This document shows, piece by piece, positions 27,546-35,361 of a stretch of 61,617 bases of DNA. Position 1 is the stretch's first letter, and every line of letters begins with the position of its first letter. The stretch comes from Prevotella sp. UBA3288. Its GTDB lineage: Bacteria; Bacteroidota; Bacteroidia; Bacteroidales; Bacteroidaceae. Below the pieces are notes generated by a model. It did not search any database. It worked only from the letters and a program-made list of their open reading frames with translations, and had not been told where the DNA came from. The position numbers and the translations under genes were made by a program. The stretch spans positions 551-62,167 of the forward strand of contig DETM01000043.1 in NCBI GenBank assembly GCA_002361655.1, given 5' to 3'.

Positions 27546-28862
27546 CTATCTAAATGAATGATAATATTTTCGGTTGGTCTTGCCGTTAAAGGTGCGTTCT
27601 ACTTGGTTGATTTCGGCGTATAGGATAGGCACCTTGTAGGGTTCCAGTCTCGACTTCATATGAAGGGCCAGTGCCTTTTGGTTAAGTATCTTTCCATCTT
27701 TCATGACGACCAGCAGTTTCAGAGCCTTGCCCGTTATCGGGTGGTCAACCGCCGTGCAGACACAATCAAGAACATCCGGAAAGGCAAGGGCAGCATCTTC
27801 CACTTCCGTCGGAGCCACCTTAAAGCCTGCCACATTGATCACATCGTCTTCGCGACCTAGCAGATGCAACATGCCTTCATCATCGAGCATGCCGAGATCC
27901 GACGTGTAGACGACCCCCTCGAACAAGCCTTCACCACCCCCTATGTAGCCGGTCATCACGGTTTTGCCTTTGCATGCGATAAGGCCCTTTTCTGTGATGA
28001 ACACCTGTGAATGTTTCATAGGCCTGCCCAGACAACCAACCACGCACCTGCCGTCATTGAAATTGTAGGTACTGATGATGCCCGTTTCCGTTGAGGCGTA
28101 GGTGTTGTATAGGCGCGTCTTTGGCAGCAGGCGGCACAGCGTCAGCATGTCATCATGAGCAATGGCTGCTGCGCCAGTCTCTATAAAGTCTATCTTGTCG
28201 GAAAGTGCTGTCAGGCGTTCTGCACCTAACTGAAGGATAATGCGAATACTGGCGGGCACAAGAAAAGTGGCCGTCCTGGCGTCAGGATAGTCTAAGGCCT
28301 CAAAGAAGCGGTTTAGGTCTTTCAAGCCATCAACAAGGATGACGGTGCCTCCCAGCATGAACACCGGATGGATTTTCGACAGACTGCCGATATGGTTTAA
28401 AGGGCCATTCACCACAAAGGCCAATTCGCTTGTGTAGCCTTGGCCGTCAATCAGATTCTCGGCATTGGCAATGATGGCCTGATGGCTTACGATGACCCCC
28501 TTCGACCGTCCCGTCGTACCCGTGGTATAAAGGATGTCGGCCGTGCCGCTTGCTACAGTATGGGCACACAATTCACCGCTTATGCTTACGAATGCAGACT
28601 CAGGCAGACGGCTGTCCAGAGGAGCCACCACACAGCCGGCAAGATGGCAGGCAAAATATAACACTAGATATTCAACTGTAGATTGCGCCTTCAGACAGAC
28701 AATCTGTCCTTCGTGATAGTCCTTCGCCTGTAGGTCGGCAACCTTCCTGACGACACGCTCGTGCAGTTCCCGGTAAGTCAGGAGATCTTCTCCGCAGACA
28801 ATGGCCACCTTGTCCGGACATTGTGCCGCATAGTGTGCTATATAGTGCTCTATCATCATCAT
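27546..28862 (-). CDS. AMP-dependent acyl-CoA/acyl-ACP ligase
   Basis: Adenylate-forming enzyme that activates a carboxylic acid, probably the starter or an intermediate of the lipid made by this operon. The 438-residue product is short for the family but has the P-loop ILYTTGTTGRSKGVIVSHQA, the adenine motif YNTYASTETG and the C-terminal hinge and lysine (TSDLGMLDDEGMLHLLGREDDVIN ... ERTFNGKTNRK). Three methionine codons in a row begin the gene. It is the last gene of the minus-strand operon, 32 bases after the MMPL gene, and its end borders oriC. Confidence 0.88.
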   Translation of the reverse strand: MMMIEHYIAHYAAQCPDKVAIVCGEDLLTYRELHERVVRKVADLQAKDYHEGQIVCLKAQSTVEYLVLYFACHLAGCVVAPLDSRLPESAFVSISGELCAHTVASGTADILYTTGTTGRSKGVIVSHQAIIANAENLIDGQGYTSELAFVVNGPLNHIGSLSKIHPVFMLGGTVILVDGLKDLNRFFEALDYPDARTATFLVPASIRIILQLGAERLTALSDKIDFIETGAAAIAHDDMLTLCRLLPKTRLYNTYASTETGIISTYNFNDGRCVVGCLGRPMKHSQVFITEKGLIACKGKTVMTGYIGGGEGLFEGVVYTSDLGMLDDEGMLHLLGREDDVINVAGFKVAPTEVEDAALAFPDVLDCVCTAVDHPITGKALKLLVVMKDGKILNQKALALHMKSRLEPYKVPILYAEINQVERTFNGKTNRKYYHSFR

Positions 28863-28894
28863 CGTCTCTGCTTTTTTTTATTTTCTTTTGACGC

Positions 28895-31297
28895 TTATTC
28901 CTTCTCGTTCAGTTTCTTTTCTACGAGGGCTACGATGCTGTCGAGGGTTTTGAGGTTTCGGGGTGTCGCATCCGTGGCTTCCAACTTGATGCCAAAGGCA
29001 TCTGAGAGCGTCATCATAATAGTGGTGACACCGAGTGAATCCAACTCAGCAAACAGAAAGTCGGAATCGAAGTCGACCAGTGGGAGTACTTCTTCAAGCA
29101 TGGTTCTAATCTCTTCTTTCATATCTTTTACAAATGTAATATTAGTTACTCGCCCTTCAGCCACGTTTCTGGCCACGCATCGTCTGTCCGCATCCCGCTC
29201 GATGACCACAAACCGCAAATCGGGTCTTTGCAGAGCCATACAGATGGCCGTCTCACCCCAGCCGCTGTTCATGCATAGCACCGTCGTGGTACCGGGCAGC
29301 AGATTTTTCTCTATCAGTCTCTGCCATCTCTCTTTCTGACTGTTGCGAAGATTTTTTTTCACCTCTCGGCTTATTTCCAAGCCCCGGTAGCGGTAGCAGT
29401 CTGAGACAAAGGCAGAGACACTACCCTTGAAGGGAAGGTAGTGTAAAGAGTTGTCCTTTCCCCAAATAGGGATGGATTGGAGTATGTTTCTGAGGGTAAT
29501 GGGGCGTAGTCGCTCCTTGCCATGGTCGTAGACCAGCCTGCGGAAAATGAATGTCGGCAGAAGCCAGGCCATCAGCACTACTGAGAACATACCTATGATA
29601 GTCACCTCGGCCAGCGAATGCAGCGCCGGGTGCTTGGCGATGATTAAGGCACCGATGCCGATAAACATAATCAGTGCCGAGATGATGATGCTGTATTTAT
29701 AAGAGTCGAGCATACGTCGTCGGTAGGCATATTCGTACTGGCAGCCTTCAGTCATGAAGATGGTATAGTCGTCGCCCTGTCCGAAGATAAACGTGGCCAG
29801 GATGATGTTCACTACGTTAAACTGCACCCCCAGCAGCGACATCAGGCCCAGTATCCACACCCAACTGACCGCCATGGGCAGGAAAGAGAGCAGGGCCAGT
29901 TCGATGCTGCCCATGGAGAACCAGAGGAAGACGAACACGATACAGGCGCAGGCCCAGCCGATATAGTTGAAATTGTCAGTCAGGTTGTTGACGATAGCAG
30001 ACATGAGCAACGGTTCTCTACCCTCAGGCTTGTCAATCTCCTGCATTACAGATTCCACCATTTCCATGTCCTGCCGCTGTGCTTCTGTCATGTAGTTGAT
30101 GTTGTGCAGGTCGGAATCGAAAGAGGCCTGCAGACTGAAATAGCCCAGCACGACTGTTAGGACGACGACCGCCCATACCAGCCACGGCTTATTCTCAAGT
30201 CTAAGCGTTCCGATGCGCTCAAACACGTTTTGTGTTTTTGTAGGTCGTTCAAACGTGTTTTGCGTTGTCTTGTGCCGCCCGCTGCACTGATTGTTCACCA
30301 GGTGGGGCAACCAAAGAAGCACAAAGACTATTGTACCCACCAGCAGGAAGGCACTGAAAAGTCCCAGGTCGCGCAAGGCTACCGAATTAAGGGGGACGAG
30401 CGTCAGAAAGGCACCGACGGTGGTCACATTGCCCACCACCAGCGGCATCACAATCTCTTTCAGGGCCGTACGCATGCTGTCCACTCTCTTCTCCTCATGG
30501 TGACAGCCCCCACTTTCTACTTCCCTCTCCTCAAGGGTAAGTGTTGGGTCTGCATTACCGGTATGCGACAGATGGGCAATGAGATGCAGCGGATAGTTGA
30601 CGGCGATGCCCAATATCACCGACGAGATGCCTATCACGATGATAGATACATCATGGTGAACCAGCGACAGACAGCCCATGGCAAAGAGCCATCCCCATGC
30701 GATGCTAACGGCGATGAGTGTCAGGTGACGCACACTGCGAAAAGCAATCCACAGTAGCAGCAAGATGAGCACGCCGGCCAGCGAAACAGAGTAAATGCTG
30801 TCGGTCTTGATCTGCTTCGCATTGCCCACGGCGATGACGGGGCCGCCGGTCAGTCGGATGTCCACATCAGGATACTTGTTGCTGACGCTGTCGCCAATCG
30901 CCTCCAACATCTCTACGAGCCGACCGTTGCGCGCCGTCTCGTTGGCACCGTAAGGTGACTCGACTACTACTGTCGTCTCGTTGGCTATCACGTAGTCAGC
31001 ATGATGAATAGTATCTTCCTCGTCCAATAGGTCGCAGTAGAGGTCTGTCGCCTCCTCATAATTTCCGGCAGTATCACTGAAGATGACAAAAACGCACTGG
31101 GCCCCGCTACTCTCCAGATACTCTCGGAAAGTTTCCTCCTGGCCGTCGCTAAGGGGCAGGAAGTCGGCGATGTCTTCCCGGTATGTCTGGCCGCTCATCA
31201 GCACTAGCAGTACGACAGTGGTCGCCACGAGCGATGTCCACCGCACCAGCCTGTGCCTGCCCAGCACATCGTAGAGATATAGCACAAACTTAGACAT
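28895..31297 (-). CDS. MMPL-family lipid exporter fused to a partial Rossmann domain and an acyl carrier protein
   Basis: RND/MMPL transporter, expected to move a lipid out of the inner membrane. Residues 1-640 hold two sets of one plus five membrane helices with large periplasmic loops; the second set contains GQGDDYTIFMTEG. Residues about 660-725 carry a SAM-methyltransferase-like beginning (TTVLCMNSGWGETAICMAL ... VVIERDADRR) that stops before a catalytic half. Residues 726-800 are an acyl carrier domain with the phosphopantetheine serine in AELDSLGV (Ser754). The carrier part starts at an in-frame ATG (29122) as a free ACP would, so the protein may be a recent in-frame fusion. It overlaps the upstream GT2-PlsC gene by eight bases. 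Confidence 0.85.
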   Translation of the reverse strand: MSKFVLYLYDVLGRHRLVRWTSLVATTVVLLVLMSGQTYREDIADFLPLSDGQEETFREYLESSGAQCVFVIFSDTAGNYEEATDLYCDLLDEEDTIHHADYVIANETTVVVESPYGANETARNGRLVEMLEAIGDSVSNKYPDVDIRLTGGPVIAVGNAKQIKTDSIYSVSLAGVLILLLLWIAFRSVRHLTLIAVSIAWGWLFAMGCLSLVHHDVSIIVIGISSVILGIAVNYPLHLIAHLSHTGNADPTLTLEEREVESGGCHHEEKRVDSMRTALKEIVMPLVVGNVTTVGAFLTLVPLNSVALRDLGLFSAFLLVGTIVFVLLWLPHLVNNQCSGRHKTTQNTFERPTKTQNVFERIGTLRLENKPWLVWAVVVLTVVLGYFSLQASFDSDLHNINYMTEAQRQDMEMVESVMQEIDKPEGREPLLMSAIVNNLTDNFNYIGWACACIVFVFLWFSMGSIELALLSFLPMAVSWVWILGLMSLLGVQFNVVNIILATFIFGQGDDYTIFMTEGCQYEYAYRRRMLDSYKYSIIISALIMFIGIGALIIAKHPALHSLAEVTIIGMFSVVLMAWLLPTFIFRRLVYDHGKERLRPITLRNILQSIPIWGKDNSLHYLPFKGSVSAFVSDCYRYRGLEISREVKKNLRNSQKERWQRLIEKNLLPGTTTVLCMNSGWGETAICMALQRPDLRFVVIERDADRRCVARNVAEGRVTNITFVKDMKEEIRTMLEEVLPLVDFDSDFLFAELDSLGVTTIMMTLSDAFGIKLEATDATPRNLKTLDSIVALVEKKLNEKE

Positions 31298-32885
31298 CCT
31301 GTTCTATCCTATTGGCCATTTGTTCGTATTTTGCGATATAGTGTTTCCTTATGTATGAGGCCTGTGCCTTGGTATTGCCTATCTGCGCCAACTGTTCTCT
31401 CGTGATGGGGGTGCCCACTTCCAAGTATATCTGTCCGCGTCGCAGACGGTACGAGCCTTTAGGCAGCACTCGTCCCGGTCCGTAGAGATACATCGGCACA
31501 ATGTCGAGTCCCAGTTGCTCTGCTATATGAAATGCGCCCTTGTGGAAAGGCCCTATCTGGCAGTTCTTCGACCGTGTGCCTTCGGGATAGACGGCGATGC
31601 TATAGCCCCGCTCTACCAGCGACCGCAGTTTCGGCATCAGTGTGTCGATGCCTTCCGCCACCGAGTAGTACTCCGCCTCACGTATTAGCAGTCCGTAGAG
31701 TGGACTGTTCCACTCCCGCTCTTTAGTCAGGAAGACAACATCCGGCGTCAACATCATTTGGCACGGCAAGTCGATGTGCGACTGGTGATTGCAGATGATG
31801 ACGGCGGGTTTTGCAAAAGCACTCACATTGGTCCTATTGGCCCCATTGGCCCCATTAGCCCCATTAGCCTCATTGGCCCCATCAGCCCCATTGGCCCCAT
31901 CATAATAGGTGAAGGTCGTGCCCGGTATGCCGTGTCTGAGCATCAGAAAACGACAGGCATGATATATCAGCCTGTGCAGATTCCGTCGTTTCTTCTCTGT
32001 TATCTTTCCTATTTTTACATAAAACCAGACGGCTGGCGTGATGACGCACACACAGGCCGTCAATACCAGCAGTAGTGTGTAGACTGTTCTCGTCACATCG
32101 GCCAGCAACCGCCATAGCCGCATCGGCCAGCCATAGACAATGGCGAGCAGGCACAGCACCGTGTTGAGCACGCTGATGCGGGCAAAGTCCTTCAACGGAC
32201 GGAAATGGCTCACCCGCTGTTCCATCGGCGGATAATACACACGGACAGGCATCGAGACTATCTCCACGCCGTGCCACGAGGCAAAGACTAGCAGTTCCAG
32301 TTCTGCCTCATAGCGAGAGGTCAGTAGCCTGCTCAGGCTCAGCAGTCCCAACAGCCTCAGCGCGTGCAGTTTCCTGAGCGGATACAAACGGTAGCCGCTC
32401 TGCGTGTCGGGCAGCCGGCAACCGGTCTGTATGAAGAACCAGAAATTAGAGAAGCCATTAGCAAAACTGCTGCCCCACGACCGCTCTATGCCGTCCATTT
32501 GTCTGTTGCCTATAATCAGGCAACCTGGATGCTGCTGGTTAGCCTTTAGGAAGAGGCTGATATCGTCATGATAGTGCTGGCCGTCACCGTCGAGTGTGAT
32601 GGCATAGGCAAAGCCCATCTGTAAAGCCTGCCGAAAACCGTGTTTCAGTGCCGATCCCTTGCCCCGATTCTCAGCGTATTCGACGATGGTGATTCCACCG
32701 ATGGCATGGAGTATCTCTGAAGTGTCGTCAGTCGAGCCGTCGTTCACCACGATGACATCACGACATTCCGTAAGTGTGGCCTTCACCACAGCAGCAATCG
32801 TCCCACCATTGTTATAGGTGGGTATCACGACACAGATGCCTCTGTCGCTAAGTTGCTGTCGCTGTTTCTCTTTAGGGTCTGTCAT
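31290..32885 (-). CDS. GT2 glycosyltransferase fused to a PlsC-type acyltransferase
   Basis: Two enzymes in one chain of 531 residues. Residues about 15-250 are a DPM1-like GT2 (CVVIPTYNNGG, VVNDGSTDDTSE, ITLDGDGQHYHDD) with a membrane-associated segment. Residues about 345-500 are a 1-acylglycerol-3-phosphate-type acyltransferase with VIICNHQSHIDLP (HX4D), YPEGTRS and GPFHKGAFHIA. A hydrophobic segment (VYTLLLVLTACVCVITPAVWF) separates them. The linker before the acyltransferase is a (G/E/D)AN tripeptide repeat. Such fusions occur in aryl-polyene and related clusters; the enzyme probably builds the lipid end of the product. Confidence 0.88.
   Translation of the reverse strand: MTDPKEKQRQQLSDRGICVVIPTYNNGGTIAAVVKATLTECRDVIVVNDGSTDDTSEILHAIGGITIVEYAENRGKGSALKHGFRQALQMGFAYAITLDGDGQHYHDDISLFLKANQQHPGCLIIGNRQMDGIERSWGSSFANGFSNFWFFIQTGCRLPDTQSGYRLYPLRKLHALRLLGLLSLSRLLTSRYEAELELLVFASWHGVEIVSMPVRVYYPPMEQRVSHFRPLKDFARISVLNTVLCLLAIVYGWPMRLWRLLADVTRTVYTLLLVLTACVCVITPAVWFYVKIGKITEKKRRNLHRLIYHACRFLMLRHGIPGTTFTYYDGANGADGANEANGANGANGANRTNVSAFAKPAVIICNHQSHIDLPCQMMLTPDVVFLTKEREWNSPLYGLLIREAEYYSVAEGIDTLMPKLRSLVERGYSIAVYPEGTRSKNCQIGPFHKGAFHIAEQLGLDIVPMYLYGPGRVLPKGSYRLRRGQIYLEVGTPITREQLAQIGNTKAQASYIRKHYIAKYEQMANRIEQDV
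31818..31905 (-). repeat. In-frame 9-base tandem repeat encoding (G/E/D)AN in the GT2-PlsC linker
   Basis: Units of the type GGGGCCAAT (minus-strand sense) code for NGA/NEA/NDA tripeptides, about nine units, directly before the acyltransferase domain. The same unit fills a linker in the pseudouridine synthase at 60.4 kb. Confidence 0.85.
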
Positions 32886-32901
32886 CGTCGTCTCTCCGTT
32901 T

Positions 32902-33255
32902 TTATTTTGCTATTAACATACAACCCAAAACAATCAGTATTACGCCCGTCCACCGGACTGCCGACACCTCTTCATGGAAAAAGAACATGGCTGCCACCAT
33001 GCCAAACACGTAACTCAGGCTGACCATGGGGTAGGCCACGCTGAAGGGGAAGGTCTTCACCATATACATCCATAGCAGGGAGGCCAGGGCGAACAGCAGG
33101 CCGCAGGCGGCAAACTGCCAGTTCAGTAGCAGACTCCACCAGAACTGGCGCGACCATGCAAATGGCGGCATACCGGTCATGGCAAACTTCAGGAGCACCT
33201 GAGCGGCAGTGAGCACCAGGCTCTGCAGGATGGCGTAGGGTATTATCTTCCACAT
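32902..33255 (-). CDS. Small EamA/SMR-like membrane transporter
   Basis: A 117-residue protein with four hydrophobic segments (AILQSLVLTAAQVLLKFAM, FAACGLLFALASLLWMYMV, YPMVSLSYVFGMVAAMFFF, GVILIVLGCMLIA). The pattern, with LWMYMVKTFPFSVAYPMVSLSYV, is that of the small multidrug resistance/ArnE-ArnF type, which often flip lipid-linked compounds. It lies inside the operon, overlaps the ketosynthase gene by 13 bases and ends 16 bases before the GT2-PlsC gene. It may help move a lipid precursor across the membrane. Confidence 0.85.
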   Translation of the reverse strand: MWKIIPYAILQSLVLTAAQVLLKFAMTGMPPFAWSRQFWWSLLLNWQFAACGLLFALASLLWMYMVKTFPFSVAYPMVSLSYVFGMVAAMFFFHEEVSAVRWTGVILIVLGCMLIAK

Positions 33256-35024
33256 GACATGACGATGGCTTTAGCGTATATCGTTGGTACATCTCCGTAT
33301 CCCAGATGTTGCATCATCCGACGGAACAGCGGGGTTGTCTCATTGTGACAGCCCACGAGCACCGTCTGACATCGGCCGCTCCTCAGCAACTGCTCGGCAT
33401 CGTGCATTGCCCACCGCATCGAGTCGTCGTCCTGGCTGTAGGTGATGTTATACCCGTGACAGCCCAGACGGATGGCAATATGGCTGCCGATGGTGTTGTG
33501 GGTGCTCTGCATGAATCGGGTGGGACTGACCGTCGTCTCTCCCTCGTTCGTGAGTTGCAGCAGCAGTTGCTCCGAGTCTTCCAGACACCCATGGACGGTG
33601 GCGGTGATGATGGCATCGGGCTGACTGACACCTGCCTGTTTGAGGGCCTTCAGCGAGGCCAGCAGCGAGGCCTTCATGAGTTTACCCATGCGCCGTGCCT
33701 CCAGGGGTTTGACGTAGTCGCGAATCTCGGCGAGTTGCCCTTCTGTCGTGATTTCTATTTCTGCCAGGGTGTGTATGGGGCGACTGGGGCTACTGGGGCT
33801 ACTGGTGGGGCTACTGGTGGGGCTACTAACTGAAAAGATGAGCGATGTGTCGTTACCTCCAAATCCGAAGGCGTTGCAGACCACGTGGTGCAGTTCGCAC
33901 TCGTCTTTTCCCAACGTAGGCACGATGCCTTCAGCCATGGGTTGCGACCATCCCAGATTGGCAGGCAAGAAGTGGTGCCTTAGGGCCAGGATGCAAATCA
34001 CTGCCTCGATGCTGCCTGAGGCACTCGTCGTATGTCCGGTAAACGCCTTTGTCGAACTGACCTGGGGCATCTGTGTGCCGAAGACACGCTTCAGGGCGAC
34101 GCTTTCCGACTGGTCGTTGTTCGCCGTTCCTGTCCCGTGGGCATTGACATATTGTATGTCGGCAGGTTTCAGCCCTGCCATATTGAGCGCTTCGGTCATG
34201 GCGCGATAGGCACCTTCGCCGTTGGCCGACGAGGCCGTCTGGTGAAACGCATCACAGGCGTTGCCATAGCCGGTCAGGTAGGCATGTGGCTCTACGCCTC
34301 GCTTTCGTGACCCCTCTTCTGTCTCCATGACGACAAAGGCAGCACCCTCGCCCAGGTTCAGTCCGCCACGTGTGTCATCGAAGGGTCGGCAGCGCTCATG
34401 GTCGAGTATCATCAGTGAGCGGAAACCGTTGAGATGGAAGCGCGATAGAGCCTCGCTGCCGCCACAGACGGCGATGTCTGCCTCGCCGTCGGCCAGCATA
34501 CGGGCACCCAGCATCAGGGCGTTGGCAGCCGACGAGCAGGCGGTGGAGACCGTGGTATAGTCGGCGAAGAGGTCAAAATAGTCGGCTATCATACGGGTGC
34601 AACTGCCGGCACTATGGTATTTCAGGCACTGACGGGCCTCTGCCGACTCTTCCAACCTACAGAACAGGCGTTCGGTGATGTCCATACCGGCAACGGTGGT
34701 GCCGGAAATCAGTACTAGTCGCAAAGCGTGCTTCTTCACATGCGCCTTGTCGATATGGGCATCGGCCAACGCCTGTCTGACTGCCAACATCCCCATCAGG
34801 GTGGTGCGGTTCACGAATGGCGCATTGGCAAGACCGAGCAGGCGGCGCATATCTTCGTTCGACAGGGGTACTTCTCCTACCGGCAACTCCTGATGGACAG
34901 ACTGCAGATGCTTCATCACGCCGATGCCCGACCGCTGCGCTCTCAGCGACCTCAGCACGCCCTGCTTGTCCTGCCCGATGGCACAGAGAATGCCCTCACC
35001 TGTTATGACGATGTTCTGTTTCAT
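33243..35024 (-). CDS. Beta-ketoacyl synthase fused to a chain-length-factor-like domain
   Basis: Condensing enzyme for chain elongation on an acyl carrier protein. Residues 1-410 form a complete FabF-like synthase with the catalytic cysteine in VSTACSSAAN (Cys163) and both histidines (NAHGTGTANN, KAFTGHTTSASG). After a serine/proline repeat linker (SPTSSPTSSPSSPS), residues about 430-593 resemble the 'beta-ketoacyl synthase-like, N-terminal' family (PF13723): ARRMGKLMKASLLA, STHNTIGSHIAIRLG, without a catalytic cysteine. The two are separate genes in many aryl-polyene clusters. Its start follows the acyl carrier gene by 24 bases. Confidence 0.88.
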   Translation of the reverse strand: MKQNIVITGEGILCAIGQDKQGVLRSLRAQRSGIGVMKHLQSVHQELPVGEVPLSNEDMRRLLGLANAPFVNRTTLMGMLAVRQALADAHIDKAHVKKHALRLVLISGTTVAGMDITERLFCRLEESAEARQCLKYHSAGSCTRMIADYFDLFADYTTVSTACSSAANALMLGARMLADGEADIAVCGGSEALSRFHLNGFRSLMILDHERCRPFDDTRGGLNLGEGAAFVVMETEEGSRKRGVEPHAYLTGYGNACDAFHQTASSANGEGAYRAMTEALNMAGLKPADIQYVNAHGTGTANNDQSESVALKRVFGTQMPQVSSTKAFTGHTTSASGSIEAVICILALRHHFLPANLGWSQPMAEGIVPTLGKDECELHHVVCNAFGFGGNDTSLIFSVSSPTSSPTSSPSSPSRPIHTLAEIEITTEGQLAEIRDYVKPLEARRMGKLMKASLLASLKALKQAGVSQPDAIITATVHGCLEDSEQLLLQLTNEGETTVSPTRFMQSTHNTIGSHIAIRLGCHGYNITYSQDDDSMRWAMHDAEQLLRSGRCQTVLVGCHNETTPLFRRMMQHLGYGDVPTIYAKAIVMSCGR

Positions 35025-35048
35025 CTGCTTCTGCGATTTTCTTATCTG

Positions 35049-35306
35049 CTATTTGGTTCGGTGTTCGTTGACATATTCCGCTATGCTGCGTATACTTTTG
35101 AATATCGCCCTTCCTTCTGCTGGGCTTGCTAATTTGATGCCGTAGTTTTTCTCTAGCATCACGATGAGTTCCAGCGTGTCTATGGAGTCAAGGCCCAGGC
35201 CGTCGCCAAACAGGGGACTGTCGGCATCAAGGTCATCGGGGGTCATCTCTTCCAGATTTAGGACCTCAATGATTTTTGTTTTCAGTTCTAAAATAAGTTC
35301 TTCCAT
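35049..35306 (-). CDS. Acyl carrier protein
   Basis: Carries the growing chain for the ketosynthases on either side. The 85-residue acidic product has the phosphopantetheine serine in LGLDSIDTLELIV, here at about residue 41. I start it at ATG 35306 (MEELILELKTKIIEV); a TTG two codons upstream is less likely. It is distinct from the primary-metabolism AcpP by its sequence around DADSPLFGDGLG, typical of carrier proteins in aryl-polyene-like clusters. Confidence 0.92.
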   Translation of the reverse strand: MEELILELKTKIIEVLNLEEMTPDDLDADSPLFGDGLGLDSIDTLELIVMLEKNYGIKLASPAEGRAIFKSIRSIAEYVNEHRTK

Positions 35307-35361
35307 ATTCAAAATTATTTCTTCTATTTCTTATATCTATACCTTAATTAATTTCTTATAT

